Of a DNA stretch of 64,000 nucleotides, positions 54,687-62,509 are shown piece by piece (within the stretch, counting starts at the first letter, position 1; every line of letters starts with the position of its first letter). This DNA comes from CAWBVG01 sp963792175 (GTDB lineage Bacteria > Acidobacteriota > Vicinamibacteria > Vicinamibacterales > CAVVIG01): contig CAWBVG010000055.1 of the NCBI GenBank assembly GCA_963792175.1, positions 1-64,000 of the forward strand. The letters run 5' to 3'. The notes beneath the pieces are model-generated. The model ran no database searches, was not told where the DNA came from, and saw nothing but the letters and a program-made list of their open reading frames with translations. The position numbers were made by a program, and so were the translations under genes.

Positions 54687-55538
54687 CTACGGTGTGGACC
54701 GGTTCTCGGAGACAGCTTTCACGATCTGCCGCGCGAGCGGCAGGCTTACGCCGCAGGTTGGATCGTCGACCCGGCACTTTGCGACCGTCAGGTCGCAGCC
54801 GCAGGTGCACCCCTGGGCATTCAGTTTCTGCAGCGCCTCGACTCGCTTGGCGACCGGCAGCGCCGCGAGATCGACGCCCGGGATGGTCATCACCTCGGCC
54901 CCCTCGCCGAGCGCCAGCTTCAACCCCTGCGTCTGATCCACTTCTTCGACCGACGCGTTGACCGGCAGGCCCGCCAGCGACCGCGTTTCGAGCTCGGTCG
55001 TCGCGGCCCGCAGCATCCCCACGTGCTTCTGCACGATCCGCGATTCGCGATCCACGATGAATGACGTCGGCAGCGCCCCGATGCCCGGGAAGAGCTTCTC
55101 GAGCTCCGGCGTCATCATGACCACCGGATAGTTGATGTGGAACTGCGCCGCGAAGCGCTGGACGACCTCTGGCGCCGATTCGTCCTGCGAGATGCCAATC
55201 ACCTGAAGGCGGTCGCGGTACTTCTCCTGAAGGGCGACCAGGTCCGGGATTTCCGCCCGGCACGGGCCGCACCACGTCGCCCAGAAGTTGATGATGACGA
55301 CCTTGCCGCGCAGCGACGCGGTCGAGAGTTCGTGTCCGTCGAGGTCGCGCGCGACGAACTGGGGCGCCGCCTTCGGGTTGCGGTAGAAGCGAAGCGTGAC
55401 CGCTTCTCCCGATTCTGCCGTCGGTCCGGCCGTCTCCGCGCGAGCCGGCTCGACCGCTCGCGCGTAGCGCGTCGCGGTCCACACGAGTGTCGCGCCGCCC
55501 AGGGCAATCGCGAGCAGGAGCGCTCGACGGGTATCCAT
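54687..55538 (-). CDS. TlpA-like thioredoxin with Cys-rich C-terminal extension
   Basis: The N-terminal anchor (MDTRRALLLAIALGGATLVW) is followed by a thioredoxin fold with Cys90-Gly-Pro-Cys93 in INFWATWCGPCRAEIPDLVA and the cis-Pro region GALPTSFIVDRE. The last 70 residues hold four more Cys in GCTCGCDLTVAKCRVDDPTC, similar to the redox segment of CcmH-like cytochrome c maturation proteins. It probably reduces periplasmic disulfides or serves heme attachment. It converges with the response regulator gene, two bases apart, and is divergent from the HAD gene with only 26 bases between. Confidence 0.85.
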   Translation of the reverse strand: MDTRRALLLAIALGGATLVWTATRYARAVEPARAETAGPTAESGEAVTLRFYRNPKAAPQFVARDLDGHELSTASLRGKVVIINFWATWCGPCRAEIPDLVALQEKYRDRLQVIGISQDESAPEVVQRFAAQFHINYPVVMMTPELEKLFPGIGALPTSFIVDRESRIVQKHVGMLRAATTELETRSLAGLPVNASVEEVDQTQGLKLALGEGAEVMTIPGVDLAALPVAKRVEALQKLNAQGCTCGCDLTVAKCRVDDPTCGVSLPLARQIVKAVSENRSTP

Positions 55539-55564
55539 CCTATAGACAAGTGTAAGCTGAAGCC

Positions 55565-56260
55565 GTGCCGATTCATACCGTGTTCCTGGACGCAGGTGGC
55601 GTCCTTGTCTACCCCAACTGGTCGCGTGTCAGCGAGACGATGGAGCGGCACGGTGTCCTCGTCACGGCACAGGCGCTTTCGGACGCGGAGCCGCGCGCGA
55701 AGCAGCGGCTCGATCGTGGTGAGACGATTCAAGGTACCAATGACGAGCAGCGCGGGTGGACGTACTTCGATCTCGTCCTCACCGAGGCGGGTGTTCCGCT
55801 GACCGCGAGCACCGCCGCCGCGCTCGTGGAACTCAACGCCTACCACCGGCAGTTCAACTTGTGGGAAACCGTGCCCGAGGATGTTCCGCCGGCGCTCGCG
55901 GCGCTGCGCGCGCGAGGCCTCCGGCTCGTCGTCGTCTCAAACGCCAACGGCACGCTGCTGAGCATGTTCACGCGGCTCGGACTAGCCCAGGCGTTCGATG
56001 TCGTCTTCGACTCGCACGTCGTCGGCATCGAAAAGCCGGATCCGCGGTTTTTTCAGCTCGCTCTGGAGCGGTCCGGCGCGCGCGCGGAGACCACGGTCCA
56101 CGTCGGCGACCTGTATCACGTCGATGTGGTGGGGGCCCGTGCGGCCGGCATTGCGGCCATCCTGCTCGATGCGGGGAATCTGTACGGGGATTACGACTGC
56201 CCGCGCGTCCGCACGATTGGGGAAGTCGTCGATCTGATTGCGAGCGAGGCCTGGAGGTAA
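55565..56260 (+). CDS. HAD-superfamily hydrolase
   Basis: A GTG start gives 231 residues with motif I FLDAGGVLVYPNW (Asp9), motif II LVVVSNANG, motif III Lys in GIEKPDPRFF and motif IV GDLYHVDVVGARAAG. The usual second Asp of motif I (DxD) is Gly here. In HAD phosphatases that Asp acts as acid/base, so this may not be a normal phosphatase; L-2-haloacid-dehalogenase-like and REG-2-like members also lack it. It is followed after six bases by the amidohydrolase gene, so the two likely form an operon. Confidence 0.85.
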   Translation: MPIHTVFLDAGGVLVYPNWSRVSETMERHGVLVTAQALSDAEPRAKQRLDRGETIQGTNDEQRGWTYFDLVLTEAGVPLTASTAAALVELNAYHRQFNLWETVPEDVPPALAALRARGLRLVVVSNANGTLLSMFTRLGLAQAFDVVFDSHVVGIEKPDPRFFQLALERSGARAETTVHVGDLYHVDVVGARAAGIAAILLDAGNLYGDYDCPRVRTIGEVVDLIASEAWR

Positions 56261-56266
56261 CGCTTC

Positions 56267-57625
56267 ATGCGTGCTGGTCTGTGTGCGCTGCTGTGTGCGA
56301 CGACCGTGTGGGCGCAGTCCCCTTCGACCCCTGGAGCGACCGGTGGTGCCGTGATTCTCGAAGGCGCCCGATTGCTTCGGCCCGGCAGCGGTTCGCCGAT
56401 CGAGCGCGGGGCGCTGCTCGTCGAGAACGGCCGCATCGTTCGGATTGGTGAGAATCCGGCCGACATGAAGGCGCCGGCGGGCGCGCGGCGAATCGATCTC
56501 GCGGGCAAGACGGTGATGCCGCTGCTCGTCGACACGCACGTCCACCTGGGTTACCAGAAGGGACTCGTGTTCGCTGCGGACAATTTCACCAGGGACACGA
56601 TCGTCGATCAGCTCGACCGGTATCTGTATGCCGGCGTGGGCGCGGTGCTGTCGCTCGGGACGGATCCCGGCACGTTGCCGTTCCAGGTGCGGGCCGATCA
56701 GGCGGCGGGGCGTCTGGGTGGCAGCACCTGGCTGACCGCCGGCCGCGGCATCGCGGCGCCCAACGCCGGTCCCGGCACGCCCGAGCTCAAGGCGTCCGCT
56801 TACGGCGTCACGACCGAAGACGAGGCGCGCCGCGCCGTACGCGAGCAGACCGCCCACAAGGTCGACTTCATCAAGATCTGGGTGGACGACAGGAACGGCA
56901 CGGTGCCGAAACTCGATCCGGCGTTGTCCCGCGCAATCATCGACGAGGCGCACAAACAGGGGACGCGCGTCATTGCGCACGTCTTCTATCTGGAGGACGC
57001 GAAGGATCTGGCGCGCGCGGGCGTGGACGGTTTCGCGCACCTCGTGCGCGATCGCGAGGTCGACGACGAGCTGGTGGCGCTGGTCAAGAGCCGGAACATC
57101 TTCGTCATGCCCAATCTGGCCATCAGCGAGAACGGCGCGCACGCGTCGCCTCCGGCCTGGCTCGCCGATCCGCTGCTGCGCGAGACCTCACCGGCCGAGG
57201 TCATCGCCCGCGTTGGGGAGAGCTTCGCGCGACGGACGCCCGACGCCGTCGCGCGGGCGCAGCGAACGTATGCGGCGATGCAGCGCACGCTGGCGCGGTT
57301 GAACGCCGCCGGCGTGACGATCGTCCTCGGCACGGACGACGGCGCCGTACGCGATCACTTCTACGCGTATACGGCGCACCGCGAGCTGCGGTTGATGGTG
57401 GAGGCAGGCATGAGTCCGTCGCAGGTGCTGACCGCGGCGACGAAGACGTCCGCAGACGTGCTGCGGCTGACCGATCGCGGCCGGCTCGAGCCCGGCAGCC
57501 GCGCCGACCTGCTGGTGCTGGACGCCAACCCGCTCGACGACATCGCCCACACGACCAGGATCGCCGCGGTTTACCAGAACGGCGTGGCTATCGATCGCGC
57601 CGCCCTTCGGGCTGTCTGGAAATGA
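56267..57625 (+). CDS. Exported amidohydrolase (metal-dependent)
   Basis: A signal peptide (MRAGLCALLCATTVWA) precedes a 430-residue TIM-barrel amidohydrolase. The HxH pair is His91 and His93 in VDTHVHLGY. Further ligand regions are DFIKIWVDD (possible carbamylated Lys), RVIAHVFYLEDA and VLGTDDGAVRD. The ending part (GRLEPGSRADLLVLDANPLD) is the usual family close. Relatives include imidazolonepropionase- and prolidase-like enzymes of unknown substrate. It ends next to a large repeat hairpin that separates it from the convergent metallo-beta-lactamase-fold gene. Confidence 0.88.
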   Translation: MRAGLCALLCATTVWAQSPSTPGATGGAVILEGARLLRPGSGSPIERGALLVENGRIVRIGENPADMKAPAGARRIDLAGKTVMPLLVDTHVHLGYQKGLVFAADNFTRDTIVDQLDRYLYAGVGAVLSLGTDPGTLPFQVRADQAAGRLGGSTWLTAGRGIAAPNAGPGTPELKASAYGVTTEDEARRAVREQTAHKVDFIKIWVDDRNGTVPKLDPALSRAIIDEAHKQGTRVIAHVFYLEDAKDLARAGVDGFAHLVRDREVDDELVALVKSRNIFVMPNLAISENGAHASPPAWLADPLLRETSPAEVIARVGESFARRTPDAVARAQRTYAAMQRTLARLNAAGVTIVLGTDDGAVRDHFYAYTAHRELRLMVEAGMSPSQVLTAATKTSADVLRLTDRGRLEPGSRADLLVLDANPLDDIAHTTRIAAVYQNGVAIDRAALRAVWK

Positions 57626-57628
57626 ACG

Positions 57629-57793
57629 GTGCTAGGGTGCTAGGTGCTACGGTGCTAGGTGCGATGGTGCTAGGTGCTACGGTGCCAGGTGCGATCGGTG
57701 CCAGGTGCGTGACGGTGCCAGGGGTGCGCGTCGGGCACCCTAGCACCCTAGCACCCCTGCACCTAGCACCGTAGCACCTAGCACCTAGCACCT
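57629..57793. repeat. GGTGCTA heptamer array with complementary arm
   Basis: The left part holds about twelve units with core GGTGC and endings TA, CA, GA or GT, some with one to three extra bases. The right part holds the complement series (CACCCTAGCACCCTAGCACC and CACCTAGCACCTAGCACC). The whole 165 bp can fold as one long hairpin between two convergent genes and leaves almost no other sequence there. Confidence 0.85.
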
Positions 57794-57800
57794 CTGATTT

Positions 57801-58715
57801 CTATTTCTTAAGCTCGTCGTAGATCGACTGAATGGCGGCTTTGACCCGCTCGTTCTTGTAGCCCGGGTACTTGTCCACCTTGAACGCCGCCGCCGCGTCG
57901 TCCACGCTCTTGCCGGCCTTCATCGCGTCGATCGAATGCGACAGCAGATCCGCGGTGAAACGCTGGAACATCTGCAGATCCTCCGGCGTCTGCATCGGGC
58001 TGTGGCCGGGAATGATCGTGTCCACGTCCTTGATGCCGGCGATGACCTTCTGCAGCGTCCGCGGCAGCGCGACGCAACTGCCGCCGTTCGTCAGATCGCA
58101 GAAGGGCCCGTCCTTCCAGGCGAACATGTCGCCCGTGTGCAGCACCCGCAGCGCCGGGAAGACGACGAACGTATCGCCGTTGGTGTGCCCGGCGCCGAAG
58201 TAGTAGAGATCGATGCGGTCCTTGCCGCTGCCGAGCGTCAGCTTGTCCTTGTAGGTCTTCTTCGGCAGGAACTTCGCGTTATCCCCTTTGAAGGCGTCCA
58301 TCTTCTCCATGTTCGCCTTGGTGTTGTCCTGCGCCACGATCTCGACCGAGGTGCCGAAGAAGCCGTCGTTGCCGGTGTGGTCGCCGTGGGTGTGGGTGTT
58401 GATGATCCTCGTCACCGGCTTGTCGGTGACGCTCTTCACCTTGTCCAGGACGGCCTGGCCCCAGCCGGCGAGTTTCGTGTCGACGAGCGTCACGCCGCCG
58501 TCGGTGATGAACACCGCAACGTTGCCGCCGCTGAAGGTCGCGGGGTCGCCCGGCTTCGAGCTCGTGAGGACGTAGAGATTGTCCTTGAGCTTCTCGATGT
58601 CGATGACGCGCGGCCCCTGGGGCTGTGCCGGCGCCTGGTAGGCCGCCGCCGCCAAGGACAGTGTGCCGGTGCTCAGAAGAATGGCCAACAGTGTGAGTCG
58701 TTTCATGACGCCCAT
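57801..58715 (-). CDS. Exported metallo-beta-lactamase-fold hydrolase
   Basis: A signal peptide (MKRLTLLAILLSTGTLSLAA) precedes an MBL-fold domain with the zinc motif in IINTHTHGDHTGNDGFFG (His108, His110, Asp112, His113). More ligands lie in YYFGAGHTNGDTFVVFP, LHTGDMFAW and IIPGHSPM. The C-terminal helices (DAMKAGKSVDDAAAAFKVDK) are typical for the exported MBL group seen in Acidobacteriota. Substrate unknown; true beta-lactamase activity is not implied. ATG 58706 is an alternative start three codons in and would give the cleaner signal peptide. Confidence 0.88.
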   Translation of the reverse strand: MGVMKRLTLLAILLSTGTLSLAAAAYQAPAQPQGPRVIDIEKLKDNLYVLTSSKPGDPATFSGGNVAVFITDGGVTLVDTKLAGWGQAVLDKVKSVTDKPVTRIINTHTHGDHTGNDGFFGTSVEIVAQDNTKANMEKMDAFKGDNAKFLPKKTYKDKLTLGSGKDRIDLYYFGAGHTNGDTFVVFPALRVLHTGDMFAWKDGPFCDLTNGGSCVALPRTLQKVIAGIKDVDTIIPGHSPMQTPEDLQMFQRFTADLLSHSIDAMKAGKSVDDAAAAFKVDKYPGYKNERVKAAIQSIYDELKK

Positions 58716-58812
58716 TGTTGATCAGGGAGACCGAACGCGGCAGGCCCTGCTGGAGGCCCGAGCCTGAACCATTGGACCGACTGCACTATGATCGATACCT
58801 CAACATACTCGC

Positions 58813-61365
58813 TTGAAAACCTTGGATCAGGTCACTGCCGACGATCTGCGATCGATCGGCGGCAAGGCCTACAACTGCGCGCGCCTCAAGCAGGCCGGCT
58901 TTCCGGTGCCGGACGGCATCGTGATTCCGAAGGACGTGGCCGACAGCGAGCTGCGCAAGCTTCTGGGCGATCCGTGGTTTGACACGGTGCCGGCCGACAC
59001 GCGGTTCGCCGTCCGATCCTCGGGAATCGGCGAAGACAGCGAGGGGCACTCGTTCGCCGGCGTCCACGAGACGCAGCTGAACGTCGAACGCGGTGGGCTG
59101 ACCGAAGCCGTCGTCCACTGTCGCCGTTCCGCGGGCTCGGCTCAGGCGCGGGCGTACCGGGACGCTCGTCAGCTTGCGGACGGCGACGTCGCCATCGGCG
59201 TGCTCGTGCAGTGCATGGTCCCCGCGGTCACGTCGGGCGTCGCGTTCACGATCAACCCGGTCACCGGCGCCGATGACATCGTCGTCAACGCGGCGTGGGG
59301 CCTTGGCGAAGCGCTGGTCAGCGGTCGCGTGGACCCGGACGAATTCACGCTGTCGAAGCGCGACTCCGACGTGATGAGCGAGCGGTTGGGTGCGAAGAAC
59401 GGCCGGACCGGTCCAACGCTCTCACACGATCAACTGCGCGAGCTCGGCGGCCTGCTGTCCCGTATCGAGCAGCATTACCGCGCGCCCCAGGACATCGAGT
59501 GGTGCCACGACGGACGGCGGTTCTGGATCGTGCAGTCACGACCCATCACGAGTGCACCGCCGAACTTAGAACTGAGAACTAAGAACTTAGAACTCGGAAC
59601 GCAGAACCCAGAACTCGGAACCCAGAACCCAGAACCTGAACGAACCCAGAACCCGGAACCCGGAACCCCGAACCCGGAGACGGAGTGGACCCGCGCGAAC
59701 CTGGCGGAAGTGCTTCCGGACCAGATGTCGCCGCAGTGCCTCGACGCCTACGAGACGATGCTGAATCGCGGTCAGCAGCAGTTCATGGGGCGGTTCCTGG
59801 CGCCGTTCGACGAGCTCGGCCCGATGTTCAAGGTGTTCAACGGCCGGATGTACATGAATCTGTCGCAGATGCGGCGCGTCGCCACGCTCATCATGGCGCC
59901 GGCGGCCGACCTGCTGCGATCGCTGGGACATCCCGAGCAGATCAAGCCGGAGGACGAAACGCTCACCCGTGCCCCGTTGCGCGAGATTCTGCGCTGTCTT
60001 CCGGACTTCATCCGCGTCGGCAGCTACGATGTCGGGATCGAGCGGGTGTTGCGAAAGCACGAAGCGCGCACGCGCGAGATGTATGCGCGCTTCTCGAGAG
60101 TGGATCCGCGCACGCTCTCCGATCGCGAGCTCATGGACGCGATCGAGCAGTGGATCGAGTCCGCACCTGAAGCGATCCAGCCGGTGTTCGTCATGAGCGG
60201 CGTGCTGGCGCGCGAGACGGCGGTCAGAAAGATCTGCAACCGCGTGGGTTTTTCGTACGACCGGCTGGTGTATCCACAGCTCGCAGCGGGCGCCCGATCG
60301 GTCAGCACCCAGCAGGCCTTCGACCTCGTGGCGCTTGCGACCGCGGCCCGTCACGACACCGCGGCCATGGCGTACCTGCTCAAAAACGACGGCACGTTCT
60401 CCGACTTCCGCACCGCGCTTGCCGGCACCAGCTTCCTCGAGAAGCTCGATCGGTTTCTCGACGAGTACGGTCATCGCGGCCGCTACGAATCCGACTGGGC
60501 GCTGCCGAGGATGCACGAGAACCCCGCCGCAGTGCTGTTCGCGATTCGCGAGCAGCTGCACGCGCGGACTCAGGACCCGAAAGCCATTTCGGATCGGCAG
60601 ACCGCGGACGCGAATGCGGCATGGCGCGCCTTCGAGGCACACCTCACGTGGTGGCAGCGGTGGACGATCCTGCCGCAAGCGCGTGCGCTGATTCGGCGTC
60701 TCAAGAAACAGTACGGGTGGCGGGAGCAGGTCCGATCGGACCTCACCCGGATTCTGCGCTACATGCGCGGCTACCATCTGGCTCTGGCCCAGCGGTTCGT
60801 CGAACGCGGCTGGTTGGATCGCCGCGACGACTACTTCCTGCTGCGGCTGGACGAAATCGCGGCGGTCATTGGCGGCGTGGAACCGGGTCCCGGCCTTCGC
60901 GGCATCGCGGCGCGGCGCGCGGCGGAACTGGCGGAGCAGAAGGACCTTCCCATCCCGATGCTGATGCGGGAATCCGAGCTGCCGGCGTTGATGCGTCGGA
61001 CCGCAGCTGCGCCCGACGTCGACGCCGACGTGCTGACCGGCCTGTGCGTCAGCCCCGGAGCCGTCAACGCCGAAATCGTCGTCATGAAGGACCCGAGCGA
61101 GTTCGCGACGATGAAGCGAGGCGCAATCCTCGTGGCGCCGGCCACCGACCCGTCGTGGACGCCGTTGTTCACGCTCGCGTCCGGCGTCATCGTCGAGGTT
61201 GGCGGCATGCTGTCGCACGCGTCGACGATCGCGCGCGAGTACGGCCTGCCGGCGCTCGCGAATGTGAAGAACGCGACACGCATCCTGAAGACCGGCGACC
61301 ACGTGGCGCTCGACGCGTCCGGCGGCCGCGTGACGCGCCGTGAGCCCGCCCGCGGACCACGTTAA
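58813..61365 (+). CDS. Rifampin-phosphotransferase/PEP-synthase-like enzyme with heptapeptide linker
   Basis: A TTG start gives 850 residues. Residues 1-248 are a PPDK-type ATP-binding domain (AVRSSGIGEDSEGHSFAGVH, GVAFTINPVTGADDIVVNAA, WGLGEALVSGRVDPDEF, DIEWCHDG). A large helical middle domain covers about 290-745. The last 80 residues are the swivelling phospho-His domain with His802 in GGMLSHASTIAREYGLPALA. There is no PEP-synthase TIM barrel. This ATP-middle-His order and length match rifampin phosphotransferase. Residues about 250-288 are a repeat-encoded linker (NPELGTQ-type heptapeptides) just between the first two domains. Substrate unproven. It is divergent from the MBL gene. Confidence 0.85.
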   Translation: MKTLDQVTADDLRSIGGKAYNCARLKQAGFPVPDGIVIPKDVADSELRKLLGDPWFDTVPADTRFAVRSSGIGEDSEGHSFAGVHETQLNVERGGLTEAVVHCRRSAGSAQARAYRDARQLADGDVAIGVLVQCMVPAVTSGVAFTINPVTGADDIVVNAAWGLGEALVSGRVDPDEFTLSKRDSDVMSERLGAKNGRTGPTLSHDQLRELGGLLSRIEQHYRAPQDIEWCHDGRRFWIVQSRPITSAPPNLELRTKNLELGTQNPELGTQNPEPERTQNPEPGTPNPETEWTRANLAEVLPDQMSPQCLDAYETMLNRGQQQFMGRFLAPFDELGPMFKVFNGRMYMNLSQMRRVATLIMAPAADLLRSLGHPEQIKPEDETLTRAPLREILRCLPDFIRVGSYDVGIERVLRKHEARTREMYARFSRVDPRTLSDRELMDAIEQWIESAPEAIQPVFVMSGVLARETAVRKICNRVGFSYDRLVYPQLAAGARSVSTQQAFDLVALATAARHDTAAMAYLLKNDGTFSDFRTALAGTSFLEKLDRFLDEYGHRGRYESDWALPRMHENPAAVLFAIREQLHARTQDPKAISDRQTADANAAWRAFEAHLTWWQRWTILPQARALIRRLKKQYGWREQVRSDLTRILRYMRGYHLALAQRFVERGWLDRRDDYFLLRLDEIAAVIGGVEPGPGLRGIAARRAAELAEQKDLPIPMLMRESELPALMRRTAAAPDVDADVLTGLCVSPGAVNAEIVVMKDPSEFATMKRGAILVAPATDPSWTPLFTLASGVIVEVGGMLSHASTIAREYGLPALANVKNATRILKTGDHVALDASGGRVTRREPARGPR
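59562..59676 (+). repeat. GAAC-NNN heptamer array inside a gene
   Basis: About sixteen units of seven bases begin with GAAC and end with three variable bases (TTA, TGA, TAA, TCG, GCA, CCA, CCG, CCC), with one unit longer by three bases. In the reading frame used it encodes peptides such as NLELGTQ, NPELGTQ and NPEPGTP. The other two frames meet stops within the first three units. Confidence 0.92.
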
Positions 61366-61385
61366 CGACATGAGTCGCACTCGCT

Positions 61386-61515
61386 CGTAGCGCAGCCCTT
61401 CAGGCTGCCGGCGGCCGACGGGCAGGCCTACCGCCGGCGCGCTTCGCGCTTTGGCGTGTCTCTGCCGTAGCTCGCGAATGTTCACGCGAGCGGAGGCGGA
61501 AAGGCCTGCGCTACG
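61386..61515. repeat. 130-bp element with 10-bp terminal inverted repeats
   Basis: CGTAGCGCAG at 61386-61395 and CTGCGCTACG at 61506-61515 are exact inverted copies. Inside are the stem GCAGCC-CTTCA-GGCTGC (61392-61408), GCCGGCGG/CCGCCGGC and CTCGCGAATGTTCACGCGAG. It resembles a paired REP (BIME) or small MITE-like element. It fills the gap between two convergent genes and its right end contains the stop codon of the threonine-dehydratase-like gene. Confidence 0.7.
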
Positions 61516-62377
61516 AGAGGCCGCCGCCGATGCGCTCCAGCAACTCCGGCGCGACGTTCTTGCCGGTCACCAGCGCGACGATCGTGCCTGTCGTGTCGGA
61601 GTCCTTCATCAACGCCGCCGTGGCGGCCGCGGCCGCGGGCTCGGCGATCACCTGTTCACGCGACGACAGATGCACCATCGCTGCCAGCAGGTCTTCCTCT
61701 TCGACCAGCCGCACGTCGTCCACCAGCGAGGTGATGGCCGTCACGTTCGGCGCCAGCGCCCGTCGCACCGCCAGACCGTCGGCGATCGTGTGCGCCGTTT
61801 CGGTTGACACGGCTTCGCCTCCGCGCCACGACAGAAAATAGGCCGGCGCATTGGCGGCGGCGACGCCGATGATGCGAATCGACGGCTTCAGCTGTTTCGC
61901 GGCCGTCGCGACTCCTCGGATCAGCGCCGTATCGCCCATCGGCACGACAATCGTCTCGGCGGCCGGCAACTGCGTGAGGATCTCGGTGCCAATCGTCGCG
62001 GTGCCCGCCGGGACGTCGAGATCCGTGGCGTCATGGAGGAAGAAGGCGCCGGTCCGGTCCGCTTCCGTGTACGCCGCGTCGATCGCTGCGGACAGGTCGG
62101 GTCCGGTCGCGACCAGTCGCGCGCCGAGATCGAGGATCCGTCGCGTCTTGACGGGGTTGGCTCGCTCGGGAACAAAGATCGTCACCGGCACGTTCAGCAA
62201 CCGTCCGGCGTAGGCGACCGCCGCGCCGTGATTCCCCGTGCTGGCCGCCAGCACCGGTGTCGTTCCGTTTCGTTCGACGTGCCGGGACATCGCGTACACG
62301 GCGCCGCGGACCTTGAACGACCCCGTCGGCAGGTCCGATTCGATCTTCAAGTAGACGCGACGGTTACCCGTGTCCAA
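61511..62377 (-). CDS. Threonine dehydratase-like PLP enzyme, start displaced
   Basis: Fold-type II PLP enzyme (threonine/serine dehydratase or racemase-like). The PLP lysine is in IESDLPTGSFKVRGAVYAMS. The substrate/phosphate loops are LAASTGNHGAAVAYAGRLLN and a variant of GGGG, here VVPMGDTALIRGVATAAKQL. The only usable start in this frame is TTG 62377. Family-like sequence (ADAQPLLATHFAPTPLVRAA) continues upstream to about 62445 with no start codon and ends at an inverted repeat. The stop lies inside another repeat element. So both gene ends are shaped by repeats. Because the glycine loop reads PMGDTAL, the exact reaction is uncertain. Confidence 0.8.
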   Translation of the reverse strand: MDTGNRRVYLKIESDLPTGSFKVRGAVYAMSRHVERNGTTPVLAASTGNHGAAVAYAGRLLNVPVTIFVPERANPVKTRRILDLGARLVATGPDLSAAIDAAYTEADRTGAFFLHDATDLDVPAGTATIGTEILTQLPAAETIVVPMGDTALIRGVATAAKQLKPSIRIIGVAAANAPAYFLSWRGGEAVSTETAHTIADGLAVRRALAPNVTAITSLVDDVRLVEEEDLLAAMVHLSSREQVIAEPAAAAATAALMKDSDTTGTIVALVTGKNVAPELLERIGGGLS

Positions 62378-62445
62378 CGATGCCGCGCGGACGAGCGGCG
62401 TCGGCGCGAAATGAGTTGCGAGAAGCGGTTGGGCGTCGGCGATTG

Positions 62446-62496
62446 GGGTCAGATCTTGATTCTGAGCAAACGGTGCAGAAAATCAAGATCTGACCC
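62446..62496. repeat. GGGTCAGATCTTGATT inverted repeat
   Basis: Arms GGGTCAGATCTTGATTCTG (62446-62464) and CAGAAAATCAAGATCTGACC followed by C (62476-62496) are complementary but for two extra bases, with an 11-base loop. It lies between the ABC transporter stop and the PLP enzyme gene and resembles dispersed REP hairpins linked to REP-associated tyrosine transposases. Confidence 0.75.
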
Positions 62497-62509
62497 GCTT
62501 CAGCGGTCT

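Noticed and set aside
57629..57793. CRISPR or phage attachment site
   Set aside because: There are no spacers, no integrase and no tRNA. The units are short, and the second half is the complement of the first.
59562..59676. CRISPR array
   Set aside because: Units are seven bases with no spacers of constant length and no unique spacer sequence. The array is inside an open gene and no cas gene is present.
59587..61485. 632-residue minus-strand frame opposite the phosphotransferase-like gene
   Set aside because: Antisense shadow; composition follows the codon positions of the real gene and no domain is seen.
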